A stretch of DNA of 64,000 bases from Myotis daubentonii (taxonomy: Eukaryota; Chordata; Mammalia; Chiroptera; Vespertilionidae). Position 1 is the first letter of the stretch, and every line of letters starts with the position of its first letter. Made by a program: the position numbers and the translations under genes. Positions 34,332 through 43,632 of the stretch are shown here, piece by piece. The notes below the pieces were generated by a model that did no database searches, was not told the origin of the DNA, and saw only the letters and a list, made by a program, of their open reading frames with translations. The stretch is taken from contig NC_081840.1 of the NCBI RefSeq assembly GCF_963259705.1, forward strand, positions 116,425,074 through 116,489,073. The letters run 5' to 3'.

Positions 34332-35179
34332 GCAATAATTTCTGTTTTCAAGTTTGCTACAAGTTCCAAAGTTAAGACTTTGGAAATTCCTTGAATTTTT
34401 AGTACATCGATCTTACTATAAGTACTAAAACCTCTGTGCTTTTCTCTGCATCTGAAGCAAATGTTTTTGTCCTGAGAAGAATCATGCATTCCAGGGCATT
34501 TTGTTATTCCTTGGTCTAGAAAATGCAAATATCATTACCTTTATCCGCTCAGCCAAATTTAAGAGTTTTATACATATTTGTGGTAGTGTTTTGTGCTGTG
34601 ACCATGGAAAATTATGGCATTCTGATTTGTGATTTACTTTTAACATAATGTTGTAGAGAAAGAGAGAAAGACTACAGGGAAGAACACACACAATCATTTG
34701 TTAGGTTTATAGAAAATCATCCCTGAAAAATAGGACATGATTAGTTATTTAAGGAGAAACATAAATGGAAAAATGCCCAAGTAGGAAGAAAAATTAAATA
34801 TTTTTTTCAATAATTTCAGTCCCATTCATTATAGAATTGTAAATTTTGCATAAATATTTAAGAAACATTTCCAAGAAAGTAAATATGTCCAATTTTCATC
34901 TACATGAGGAAGGTGTAGGAACAATGATAAAAGTGGTAACAACAACAAAAAGCCTTTGGCTGAAAATATCCTCCAGCAAACATTTCGTGAGCTGCCACCT
35001 TAAGGAGACTACATATCTTTCAAACGAATGAGTAGAGAATGAGTCAAGATGTCCCTGGTTTTGAGACTGTAGTCACTGAAACCCAACAGTACCTTGGAAC
35101 AGTGGCACTGAACCATCCATTAATATCAACAATTTCTAATCATAAATGCTCAGAAACATTTAGCAGCAGATATCTTCTA
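34332..35179. other. Unassigned DNA between the two duplicate copies
   Basis: AT-rich sequence with no named repeat or coding signal. It contains AAAAGTGGTAACAACAACAA (34930-34949) and other simple A-rich patches. Confidence 0.45.
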
Positions 35180-35900
35180 ATAATTACAATTTTTACACTA
35201 ATGGCAATATTCCTGGCTTTAAGGAGCTGACAATTTAGTGTTCTAACACTCCAAAGTTTAGCAGCTAGAAATTTTTGTGGCAGAACCTAACCTGAAGCCA
35301 GGATTTTCAAATTTAATAGTGTAATTTTTTGAAAGTTAAATGGATATTAGAGTAAATTTTATAATCTCATCTAAAATATTTACTTGGGAAAAAAAAGAGC
35401 TCCAGCCATCTAGTATGATTAGAAGTAATTTAGTCTATAGTAAGATTATACAGACATACAAACTGATAGTCATAGTACAATACGCTAAGTATTCAAACTG
35501 ATGTGTGCACAAGGTAATATGGGAGCAGATGGAGAGTGATTCAAACCTAGACTAGAGGAAATAGAAGTTCTAGGAAAAAGTAATGTTGAAGTTAGAAAGG
35601 ATGAGAAGAAACTAGCCAGAGGTTGAAGACAAGAGAATCCATTCCCAGAGGAGCTGAGACAGAGCATGGACAGTTATAGAAATGAAGTGGTTCAGTATGA
35701 ATATAGTACAGGATGAATAAAAATGGATGCAGAAGACAGTGCCAGAAGGATTCAGATATAGCTGAAAATACAGCAAGTTGTACATCATGCAATGAAATTT
35801 ATATTTTTCCTAAACACTGTAAATAGTGATACTGGATGGAAAACAAGAGGATGAGTAACATGGTCAAATTCACTTTTTAAAATTTATGCTGTTTAATACT
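35180..35900 (+). mobile_element. Ancient L2-like repeat interrupted by the duplicate
   Basis: CTTTAAGGAGCTGACAATTT AGTG (35217-35240) and then, after the inserted duplicate, ACAGACATACAAACTG and AGTACAATACGCTAAG, plus TGAGTAACATGGTCAAATTC at the far end. This order matches the same ancient repeat type seen at 32168, extended further 3'. The split at 35241-35446 is where the second duplicate sits. Confidence 0.45.
35262..35445 (+). repeat. Diverged direct duplicate, copy 2
   Basis: Partner of 34147-34331, 1.1 kb downstream and in the same orientation. It appears to be inserted inside the ancient repeat at 35180-35900. Confidence 0.78.
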
Positions 35901-36164
35901 ATGGAAGCAGGCTAAGATAATTGTTCTAGTGAGAAAATTATAATATCTGACAAAGGCCAAGACAAGAAAGACACCAACAAAACTTAGGAAGTATATAATT
36001 AATAAAATTAATAGTTAATGATAAATTATAATAAGTGAATAAGTAATATCTAATCTCAAATAAAGTAGAAGGCTAGAATGACATGTTGATTTATAACTTA
36101 ACTATTGAATAATTGGTGGTAAAATAATTAACATAGAAAATAAAGAATAAAGATCATGTCTATA

Positions 36165-36416
36165 GCCCTAACTGGTTTGGCTCAGTGCATAGAGTGTCGG
36201 CCTGTGGACTGAAGGGTCCCAGGTTTGATTCCGGTCAAGGGCATGTACCTTGGTTGCAGGCATATCCTCAGTAGTGGGTGTGCAGGAGGCAGCTGACCAA
36301 TGTTTCTCTCTCATCGATGTTCCTAACTCTCTATCCCTCTCCCTTCCTCTCTGTAAAAAACCAATAAAATATATTTAAAAAAAAGAAAAAGAAAAGGCTT
36401 TAATTTTTTTTTAAAA
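36165..36416 (+). mobile_element. Ves SINE with long compound tail and 16-bp target duplication
   Basis: GCCCTAACTGGTTTGGCTCA head, B box GGTTTGATTCCGGTC and the usual core. The tail contains AATAAAATATATTT, (GAAAAA)n and a T8 then A7 block up to 36419. AAAGATCATGTCTATA (36149-36164) and AAAGATCAAGTTTATA (36417-36432) are the duplication with two mismatches. Confidence 0.94.
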
Positions 36417-36569
36417 AAAGATCAAGTTTATAAAAGACAGAAACATTGGCTTTGTATAAGTTTTGCTGAGGGTGTTTGTGGTATATCTAAGAGGAAATGT
36501 TTGAGGGCATTAATAAATAAGGATCTGTACTAAAGAGTGAAGTTTATATTAAAGATAAGCTTTGAATTT

Positions 36570-36783
36570 TTTAAATATATTTTTATTGATTCAGGGTGGA
36601 TGAGAGAGGAACAGAGAGATAGAAATATCAATGATGAGAAAAAATTATTGATCGGCTGCCTCCTGCACGCCCCCACATGGGGGATGGATCCTGGAACCCA
36701 GGTATGTGCTCTGACTGGGAATTGAACCATGATCTCCTGGTTCATAGGTCAATGCTCAACTACTGAGGCACTCCAGCCAGGCG
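36570..36783 (-). mobile_element. Ves-related SINE, alternative tRNA head, minus strand
   Basis: The minus strand reads TGGCTGGAGTGCCTCAGTAG then AGCATTGACCTATGAACC and the B box GGTTCAATTCCCAGTC, then CAGGAGGCAGCCGATCAATA. The head differs from the CCCTAACC type, so it is a second SINE subfamily. The A-rich tail is at the left (TTTTTAAATATATTTTTATT). Confidence 0.88.
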
Positions 36784-36899
36784 GTAGGTTTTGTATTTCA
36801 AATATAAAAGTTAGAGATGAGACTACAAGTATAGACAATATTGTCTAAAGAAAATCTATAAAATGAGAAAATGAAGATTTTAATGAGTAGAGCTTATCA

Positions 36900-37138
36900 A
36901 TCCTTTTTTCACCTATTGCGTTCTTATATTTAAAACATTAGCAACAAACAAAGGTCATCTGGATTTGTTCCTTTGTTATCTTCTAAGAGCTTTATATTTT
37001 GCATTTAAGACTATGAGTCTTTTTGAGCAACTTTTGTAAAGATGTAAGATCTATATCTATGTTCATTTTCTGCATGTGATTGCCCAGTAATGTCAGCACC
37101 ATTTGTTGAAAAGACTGTCTTTGCTCTGTTGTCAAAAT
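36900..37138 (-). mobile_element. Inverted 5' segment of an older L1
   Basis: The minus strand carries ORF2 sequence (plus strand CACCATTTGTTGAAAAGACT, 37100-37119; reverse of the AACAAATGGTGCTGGGA region). This part of ORF2 lies shortly upstream of the part that begins at 37139 on the plus strand. The arrangement is that expected from twin priming. Confidence 0.75.
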
Positions 37139-37583
37139 TTTATTTAAAGTTTCTTACTTGAGAAAGACACTGTCAAGAGAATAGAAAAGAAAGCCGAACA
37201 AAAAATAAGAGAACATATTTGCAGAAGAAATATCTTATAAAGGCCTGTTATCCCAAAATTACAAAGAATTCTTAGAACACAACAATAAGAAAAAAATTAA
37301 GAAATGGGCTAAAGACCTTAATAGACACCGCATCAAGGAAGATAAACAGATTGCCACATAATCATATGAAAATACACTCCACTTCATATGTGATCAGAAA
37401 TGCAAATTTAAAAAAATGAGATAACACTACATACCTGTTAGATGGCCAAAATCTAGAAAAGGATATGGACAACACCTATGCTGCAAAGAACTCTCATTCA
37501 TTCCTAGTGGGAATGCAGAATGGTACCAACACTTTGGAAGACTGGTGGTTTCTTACAAAACTAAATTTAATCTTATCATACAA
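37139..37583 (+). mobile_element. Older L1 ORF2 3' part, before the composite Helitron
   Basis: Contains AAATGGGCTAAAGACCTTAA TAGACA (37303-37328), AGATGGCCAAAATC and a GTGGGAATGCAGAATGG block, the standard L1 ORF2 C-terminal order. It ends CATACAA at 37583, and the composite Helitron begins at 37584. Confidence 0.88.
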
Positions 37584-38605
37584 CTAGAGGCCCAGTGAAC
37601 AAAAATTTGTGCACTCGGGAGGTCCCTCAGCCCGGCCTGTGCCCTCTTGCAGTCTGGGACCCCTCAGGGGATGTCTACCTGCTGGCTTAGGCCCGCTTCC
37701 CCAGGGAGCAGGCCTAAGTTGGCAGTCAGACATCCCTCTGGAAGCCCGGGAGCCCTTGGGGGATGTCCACTTGCCTAAGCTTCAGTTGGACATCCTTAGC
37801 GCTGCTGAGGAGGTGGGAAAGGCTCCCACCACCACCACTGTACTGGCAGCTGTCAGCCTGGCTTGTGGCTGAGAAGAGCTCCCCCTGTGGAAGCGCGCTG
37901 ACCACCAGGGGGCATCTCCTGCATTGAGCATCTGCCCCCTGGTGGTCAGTGTGTGTCATAATGACCAGTCATTCCCAGTCCTTCTGCTGTTAGGGTCAGT
38001 TTCCATATTACCCATTTACTATATAGGATAGAGGCCTGGTGCATGGGTGGGGGCTGGCTGGTTTGCCCTGAAGGGTGTCCCGGATCAGGGTAGGGGTCCC
38101 GCTGGGGTTCCTGCCCCGCCTGGGTGAGGGGCTGAGGGCTGTTTCAGGCTGACCACGCCCTCTGGCATCCCAAGCTCCCAGCCTCTCCTTTTTTTCTTTT
38201 TTTTCTGGGATTTATTTATCTTCTATAATTGAAACTTTGTAGCCTTGAGCAGAGCCCAGGTCCAGCTGGAAGGCTGCATTGCCCCTGGAAACCCAGGCTC
38301 CTAGCCCCTCCTTGAGTGGAGGCCAGGGATGGCTGGAAGCAGGTATCTGGGATTTATTTATCTTTTATAATTGAAACTTTGTAGCCTTGAGCATAGCCGA
38401 GGGCCAGCTACGGCAGGTGGGAAGCTTGGCTTCCTCCATCGCTGGGGGAAACCAAGCCTCCTGCTCACTCCAGCTCTGTGGCCACTGCCATCTTAGTTGG
38501 GTTAATTTGCATACTCGCTCCTGATTGGCTGGTGGGCATGGCTGGTGGGCGTGGTGTGAGCATAGAGGAGGGATGGTTAATTTGCATGTTTCTCTTTTAT
38601 TAGGA
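37584..38605 (-). mobile_element. Composite B-A HeliBat Helitron (single mobile unit?)
   Basis: A part: 37584-38028, with CTAGAGGCCC and hairpin GTGAACAAAAATTTGTGCAC at the left. B part: 38029-38605, whose 5' end is minus strand TCCTAATAAAAGAGAAACAT. The junction reads ATATAGGATAGAGGCCTGG, i.e. CTCTA/TCC in element sense. B has no 3' hairpin. Outer flanks are A (37583) and T (38606). It interrupts an older L1, giving a clean empty-site prediction. It carries about one unit of the 80-bp repeat. Confidence 0.9.
37898..37949. promoter_or_regulatory. Inverted pair of CTCF-core-like motifs, perfect 17-bp arms
   Basis: CTGACCACCAGGGGGCA (37898-37914) and TGCCCCCTGGTGGTCAG (37933-37949) are exact reverse complements separated by 18 bp. 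Both contain CCACCAGGGGGCA. This is the best-preserved copy in the window. Confidence 0.55.
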
Positions 38606-39285
38606 TTCAGCAATAATGTTCTTTTTTACAGAAAGGAATTGCAAACTATGATCTCACAAAATCCTCCACATGGATAGTTATAGCTTTATTCTTAATTGCC
38701 AACATTTAAGAGCAGCTACGATATCCTTCAGTAGATGGATGGATAAATAAACTATGGTACATCAAGACAAAGGTATATAATTCAACACTAAAAAGTACTA
38801 GCTATCAACCCATGTAAACACATGAAGGGAACTAAAATGCACATTACTAAGCGAAAGAAGCCAGTCTGAAAAGGCTACATGATGCAGGATTCTACTATGT
38901 GACATTCTGGAAAAATGCAAAACTATGGAAATAATAACAAGATTAGGTTGTCAAAGATTGGGAGGAGGAAGGGATAAATAGGTGGAGTACAGAGGATTTT
39001 TCAGGCAGTGAAATCACTGTATGATACTATAATGGGGGATGCACGTTACTATACATTTCTCTAAACCCAGAAACTACAGACTATAGAGTGAACTATAAGC
39101 TATAGACTCTCTGTGACAATGGTGTGCCCATACAGGTTATCCAATTGTAAGAAATGTGCCGTGCTGGTGAGGCATGTTGATAATGGGGGAAGCGATGCAT
39201 GTGTGGGCAGGGGATATATAGAAAACTTCTGTAACTTCTTCTCAATTTTTCTGTGAACATAAATCTGCTTTAAAAATAAAATCTA
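38606..39285 (+). mobile_element. Older L1 3' end, after the composite Helitron
   Basis: Continues ORF2 and 3' UTR: GGATGGATAAATAAACTATGG (38737-38757), GTATGATACTATAATGGGGG (39020-39039), TGTTGATAATGGGGGAAGCG (39176-39195), GAAAACTTCTGTAACTTCTT (39222-39241) and AATAAA near 39276. This is the order of the old L1M 3' UTR. Confidence 0.88.
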
Positions 39286-39309
39286 TTATAATTGTTTAAT
39301 TTGGAAATA

Positions 39310-40811
39310 TTGATTATAGTATCTAAGTCTGTAAGTAGTTTAATTTTTAAATCTTGTCAAACTTTTCATATTCTTAATTTAAATGATTTTTAATTACTGA
39401 AATATATTAATATTTTATTATACATTTTTATTTCTCCTTACTTTTTTTTTACATCATGTGAAACTGTATTACTTGATACAAACCAACTTGATATGTGTGC
39501 TTAATATGACAACTTTGATTGTCACATAACCTTGATAGATTGACTCTTTTACAATGATGAAATAGATCATTATACCTACGAATAATTCTTTAAATTATAA
39601 TTTTTATTATAAAAGTGTAGTTTTTACTAGTTTTGTTTAGCTAACACTGGAATGGTATCATTTTTCCACCTCTACTTTTAAACTTTTAGTGTATTTATAT
39701 TTAAGGTCTGCTGGTTGTAAGCAGCATATTTTTGGAATAGATTTTGTCCATTTCCTGCTTGATAGTTACTTGGATTTAATTTGGATTCTTTATTCAATTT
39801 AATTTTAATGTAGAACTTGATATATATCATCTTAAATTTGGTTTTCATTTGTCCCACTTCTATTTTCCTTTTATTTTTTTCCTTTCAGTTGAGTCAGTCC
39901 AATTGAAATCAGATCAATTCCAATCTCCAGTTTTCTCCCATATCAGATTGTTGATTATCAGTATTCCAGAAAACACTGAGAGGCCCACAACCCAGATAAA
40001 GCAAGATCTGTAGAATATGTTAACTCTACTTATTCCTTTCCCAAGTTTTGTATATTTTTGAAAAGTATTTTAATTTTATATTTATTTTCATTCCTCCTAG
40101 TCTTTTTTTAATGTGATCAATTTAAATTTATATTGTCTCACATATTTTCTCCATCTATTTACTTTTATTATTTCCTTCATTCTCTACTAGAACTTGGTAT
40201 AATATACTTTGCTTTGAAAACACTCTTTGATGTTTACTTTAGTATTAATTAGGTCAAAACTTAATCATCTGAGTTTTCATTTGTTGAAAAATATCTTAAA
40301 TTCATCTTAATTTTTGAACAATATTTTTGCTTTGTACAGAATTTTAGTTTGGTTGGTGTTCACTTTTATCAGTTGAAGACATAATTTAATCATTTTCTGG
40401 TTTCCATATGTTAGCTGTCAGACTCCTTTAAAAGTAATATGTTTTTTATCTGATTGCTTTTAACATTTTCTCTTGGTCTTTGATTTCCATCAGTTTTATT
40501 ATTGTTCTTTTTAGGAATCACTTTATTTATTTGTATTTTTTCTGCTTAGAATTTGTAGTATTTCTTGTGGTCTGACTTGATGTCTTTCATCAGTACTGAA
40601 AACTTCTCAGCAATTTTCTTTTCAAACATTACCACTCTCTCTTCCCTTTTGGATTCTAGTTATATATGTTAAACCTTTCTACTATTTCATACAGTGAATA
40701 TTTTTCAGAGCCTTTTATATTCTTTAAATCATTATTTTATTGAGCATGGATATTTTCTTTTAGTCTATCTTCTAATGCTCTGTCTTCAGTATATATAATG
40801 TGACTACCTAA
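39310..40811 (-). mobile_element. Older L1, minus strand, before the composite Helitron
   Basis: Contains reverse-complement ORF2 and ORF1/5'-UTR landmarks such as GGTCTGCTGGTTGTAAGCAG (39704-39723) and GGATTCTAGTTATATATGTTA (40651-40671). Very AT-rich and heavily decayed, so boundaries are approximate and more than one insertion may be merged. Confidence 0.6.
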
Positions 40812-40827
40812 TCTAATAAAAGAGAAA

Positions 40828-40920
40828 CATGCAAATTGACCAAACCTCCACTATGCCCCAAGGCACGCCCAACAGCCAATCAGAGCGACTATATGTACAT
40901 TAACCCAATCAAGATGGTGG
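40828..40920 (+). promoter_or_regulatory. Octamer, CCAAT and YY1-like motif cluster at the Helitron 5' end
   Basis: ATGCAAAT at 40829-40836, CCAATCAG at 40876-40883 (NF-Y-like) and AAGATGGTGG at 40911-40920 (YY1-like, core AAGATGGCGGC). The same trio is found in the B element ending at 52557, where the YY1 site is perfect. Function is inferred from motif match only. Confidence 0.4.
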
Positions 40921-41099
40921 CTGGCAGCCACGGAGCTGGAGCAAGCAGGAGGCTTGGTTATCCTGGTGATGGAAGAAGCCAAGCTTCCCGCCTGCCCTGG
41001 CCTGGTGTGGCCTCTGCTCAAGGCAACAAAGTTTCAATTATAGAAGATAAATAAATCCCAGATACCTGCTTCCAGCCAGTCTCCACTGGGAGCTTGGGT

Positions 41100-41515
41100 G
41101 GTTGGGGGTCGTGGCCAGCCTGCAAACAGCCATCAGCCCCTCACCCAGGATGGCCACACACTCATGGTGTGAGGGTCCCCACTGGGGGGCTTGGCCAGCC
41201 TGAAAACAGCCATCAGCCCCTCACTCAGACTGGCCAGGCACCCCAGCAGGACCCCCCACCCTGAAGGAGGTGTGGCCAGCCTGAAAACGACCCTCAGCCC
41301 CTCACCCAGGCTGGCCAGGCACCCCAGCAGCGACCCCAACCCTGAAGGGGCTGTGTCCAGCCTGAAAACGGCCATCAGTTCCTCACTCAGCGTGGCCAGG
41401 CACCCCATCGGGGACCCGCACCCTGAAGGGGGTGTGGCCAGTCTGAAAACGGCCCTCAGCCCCTCATCCACGCTGGCCAGGCACCCAAGCGGGACTCCCA
41501 CCCTGATCTGGGACA
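41100..41515. repeat. Five units of an about 80-bp repeat in the B element
   Basis: Anchors CCAGCCTGMAAAC recur at about 41114, 41198, 41277, 41358 and 41438. Each unit also has TCAGCCCCTCACYCAG and GGCCAGGCACCCC. The near-multiple-of-three period yields spurious repetitive open frames. B elements at 13 and 52 kb have about two units and that at 38 kb has one, so copy number differs between loci. Confidence 0.9.
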
Positions 41516-41641
41516 CCCTTCAGGGCAAACCAGCCAGCCCCCACTCGTGCACCAGGCTTCTATCCTATATAATAAAAGGGTAATGTGCAAATTGACCCTA
41601 ACAGCAGAATGACTGGGAATCACTGGTCACTATGACACACA

Positions 41642-41694
41642 CTGACCACCATGGGGAAGACACCCAATGCAGGAGCTGCCCCCTGATGGTCAGT
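41642..41694. promoter_or_regulatory. Degraded CTCF-like inverted pair (composite, plus strand)
   Basis: Position-matched to the other A elements: CTGACCACCATGGGGAAG and CTGCCCCCTGATGGTCAG. Each arm carries substitutions in the core, so this copy is likely weaker or inactive. Confidence 0.35.
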
Positions 41695-42022
41695 GCACTC
41701 CCACAGGGGGAACTCTGCTCAGCCACAAGCCAGGCAGACAACTGCCAGTACAGCGGTGGTGTTGGGAGCCTCTCCTGCCTCCTCAGCAGCACTAAGAATG
41801 TCTGACTGAAGCTTAGGCCTGCTCCCTCCTGGCAAGTGGACATCCACCTAGGGCTCCCAGGCTTTCAGAGGGATGTCTGATTGCCAGCTTAGGTCCAATT
41901 CCCCGGGGAGTGGACCTAAGCCAGCAGGTGGTCTTCCCCCGAGGCGTCCCAGACTGCAAGAGGGCACAGGCCGGGTTGAGGGACCCCCCGAGTGCACAAA
42001 TTTTTGTTCACTGGGCCTCTAG

Positions 42023-42240
42023 CTGTTATATATAATTATTTAATTTCAGTTATTTTGTTTTTCAGAATGAGAATGCCCATTTTATTGTTGACATAGTTTT
42101 TATTTCATGCATCAAAATTCTCCAGTTTTTGTCCTTTAATAACAAAATTTCATAACAAAATTAATTACTGTTGTTTTTATATCTGTCTGTTATCTTTACT
42201 ATTCGGTTCTCCTGTTTGATTCTATTGTCTATTTCCTCTG
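42023..42240 (-). mobile_element. Older L1, minus strand, after the composite Helitron
   Basis: TTTAATTTCAGTTATTTTGT TTTTCAGAA (42041-42069) matches the old L1 leader/ORF1 region in reverse (consensus TTAATTTCAGTTATTGTATTTTTCAG). It continues the fragment that ended at 40811. Confidence 0.6.
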
Positions 42241-43097
42241 TTTTTTGGTAAATTGATACCTCTTATCTGCCTTTTATAAGATATTAGTATATATAAAAAT
42301 GCAAAGATTATTTGGGTATACATATCAATTTCCAGAAAATTCAGGCAAAAGCAGTTCATACTAATGCAATGATTTAAAACTCTACAGTTAATTCTAGGCT
42401 TTCTCTTGATATAGGAATAAAACAAAAAAATGAAAAAAAATTACCTTTGATAACTACTTTTTTACAATTTCTATTTGATTAATTTTTTCATTTAAATTGA
42501 TAATGTGTTTCTTACATAGAATTTTTGTTAGGTAAAAAGGATTGATAAATAATTGTGATTTGACAGAAGAAAGCACTTTATATTAATGTAATATAATATA
42601 TGTTTTAAGTTTTTCTGACAATAATGTGAATTAAATATTTATATACCAAACACAAAAAAGTATACTATCTTATAAAATAAGGTGGGGGGCAGGGATTCAC
42701 AATTGTGTTGATACTATTAACATTCCCTACAGGAAAGACAGAGAAATGAATGAAAGATATATTTTCTACAAATGTCTTATATCTTCTCATTTTAATTTTT
42801 ATCTATAACTTATAAAGAAATACTGCTGAAAGCCTAGAATTGTTTTAAAAAGGAGGAAGAGACAAAGTGGGATGATGGAGGGGGAGGGAGAGAAGAGGGA
42901 TGGGAACAATAGGAAGGGGGGTAAAAGAGGATTCCTGTGTTAAAAGCAAAGGAAGGGTGATAATAAATAAGATCACATATTATATCTTATCCTTTCCAAT
43001 TTTGAAAACTATAATTTGACATTAAACTTAAACATTAATGCTAAAATAGCTCTAGATAATCATACACATAAGAACAAATTATGTATATATGTTTTTA
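42241..43097. other. AT-rich DNA with a purine tract
   Basis: No named repeat. A purine-rich tract at 42845-42935 (GGAGGAAGAGACAAAGTGGG, then GGAGGGGGAGGGAGAGAAGA) is the only distinctive element and could form unusual DNA structure. Confidence 0.5.
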
Positions 43098-43632
43098 AAA
43101 ATTCTTTAATGTTTAACGTATTACATGTTTCCTTTCTCCCCCATTGAACTCTCCCTTGCTGCCCCACTCCCCAGCACATGCCCTCACCCCTCTACTGTCT
43201 GTGTCCATTGGTTATGGTCATATGCATGCATACAAGTCCTTTGGTTGACCTCTTACCCCCACACCCTCATAGCTTGGACAGTCTGTTTGATGCTTCTATG
43301 ACTCTGGTTCTATTTTTGTTCATAAGTTTATGGTCATTATATTCCACAAATGAATGAGATCAAGTGATACTTATCTTTCTCTGACTGGCTTATTTCACTT
43401 AGCATAATTCTTTCCAGTTCCATTCATGCTGTTGCAAATGGTAATTCCTTCTTTTTTACAGCAGCATAGTATTCCATTGTGTAGATGTACCACAGTGTTC
43501 AAATTCACTCATCTGCTGATGGGCACTTAAGCTATTTCCAAATCTTAGTTATTGTAAATTGTGCTTCTATGAACATAGGGGTGCATATATCCTTTTTTGA
43601 TTGGTATCCCTGTTTTCTTGGGATATATCTTA
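43098..43632 (-). mobile_element. 5'-truncated L1, minus strand
   Basis: 3' UTR (CTACTGTCTGTGTCCATTGG) then ORF2 C-terminal region in reverse (TTATTTCACTTAGCATAATT, CATAGTATTCCATTGTGTAG, TCATCTGCTGATGGGCACTT). About 0.53 kb long with all frames broken. Confidence 0.9.

Larger units (their letters stand above)
40812..42022 (+). mobile_element. Composite B-A HeliBat Helitron, plus strand
   Basis: B part: 40812-41562, starting TCTAATAAAAGAGAAACATG CAAATTGACC and ending GTGCACCAGGCTTCTA with no palindrome. A part: 41563-42022, starting TCCTATATAATAAAAGGGTA and ending with hairpin GTGCACAAATTTTTGTTCAC then GGGCCTCTAG. The A 5' flank is A (40811). It carries five units of the about 80-bp repeat. 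It is the inverted partner of 37584-38605, 2.2 kb away. Confidence 0.92.

Noticed and set aside
41133..41516. 127-codon repetitive open frame with a GCLASLGEGL-like period
   Set aside because: It is the translation of five 80-bp Helitron repeats. Frames on the opposite strand are equally open, as expected for a tandem repeat.
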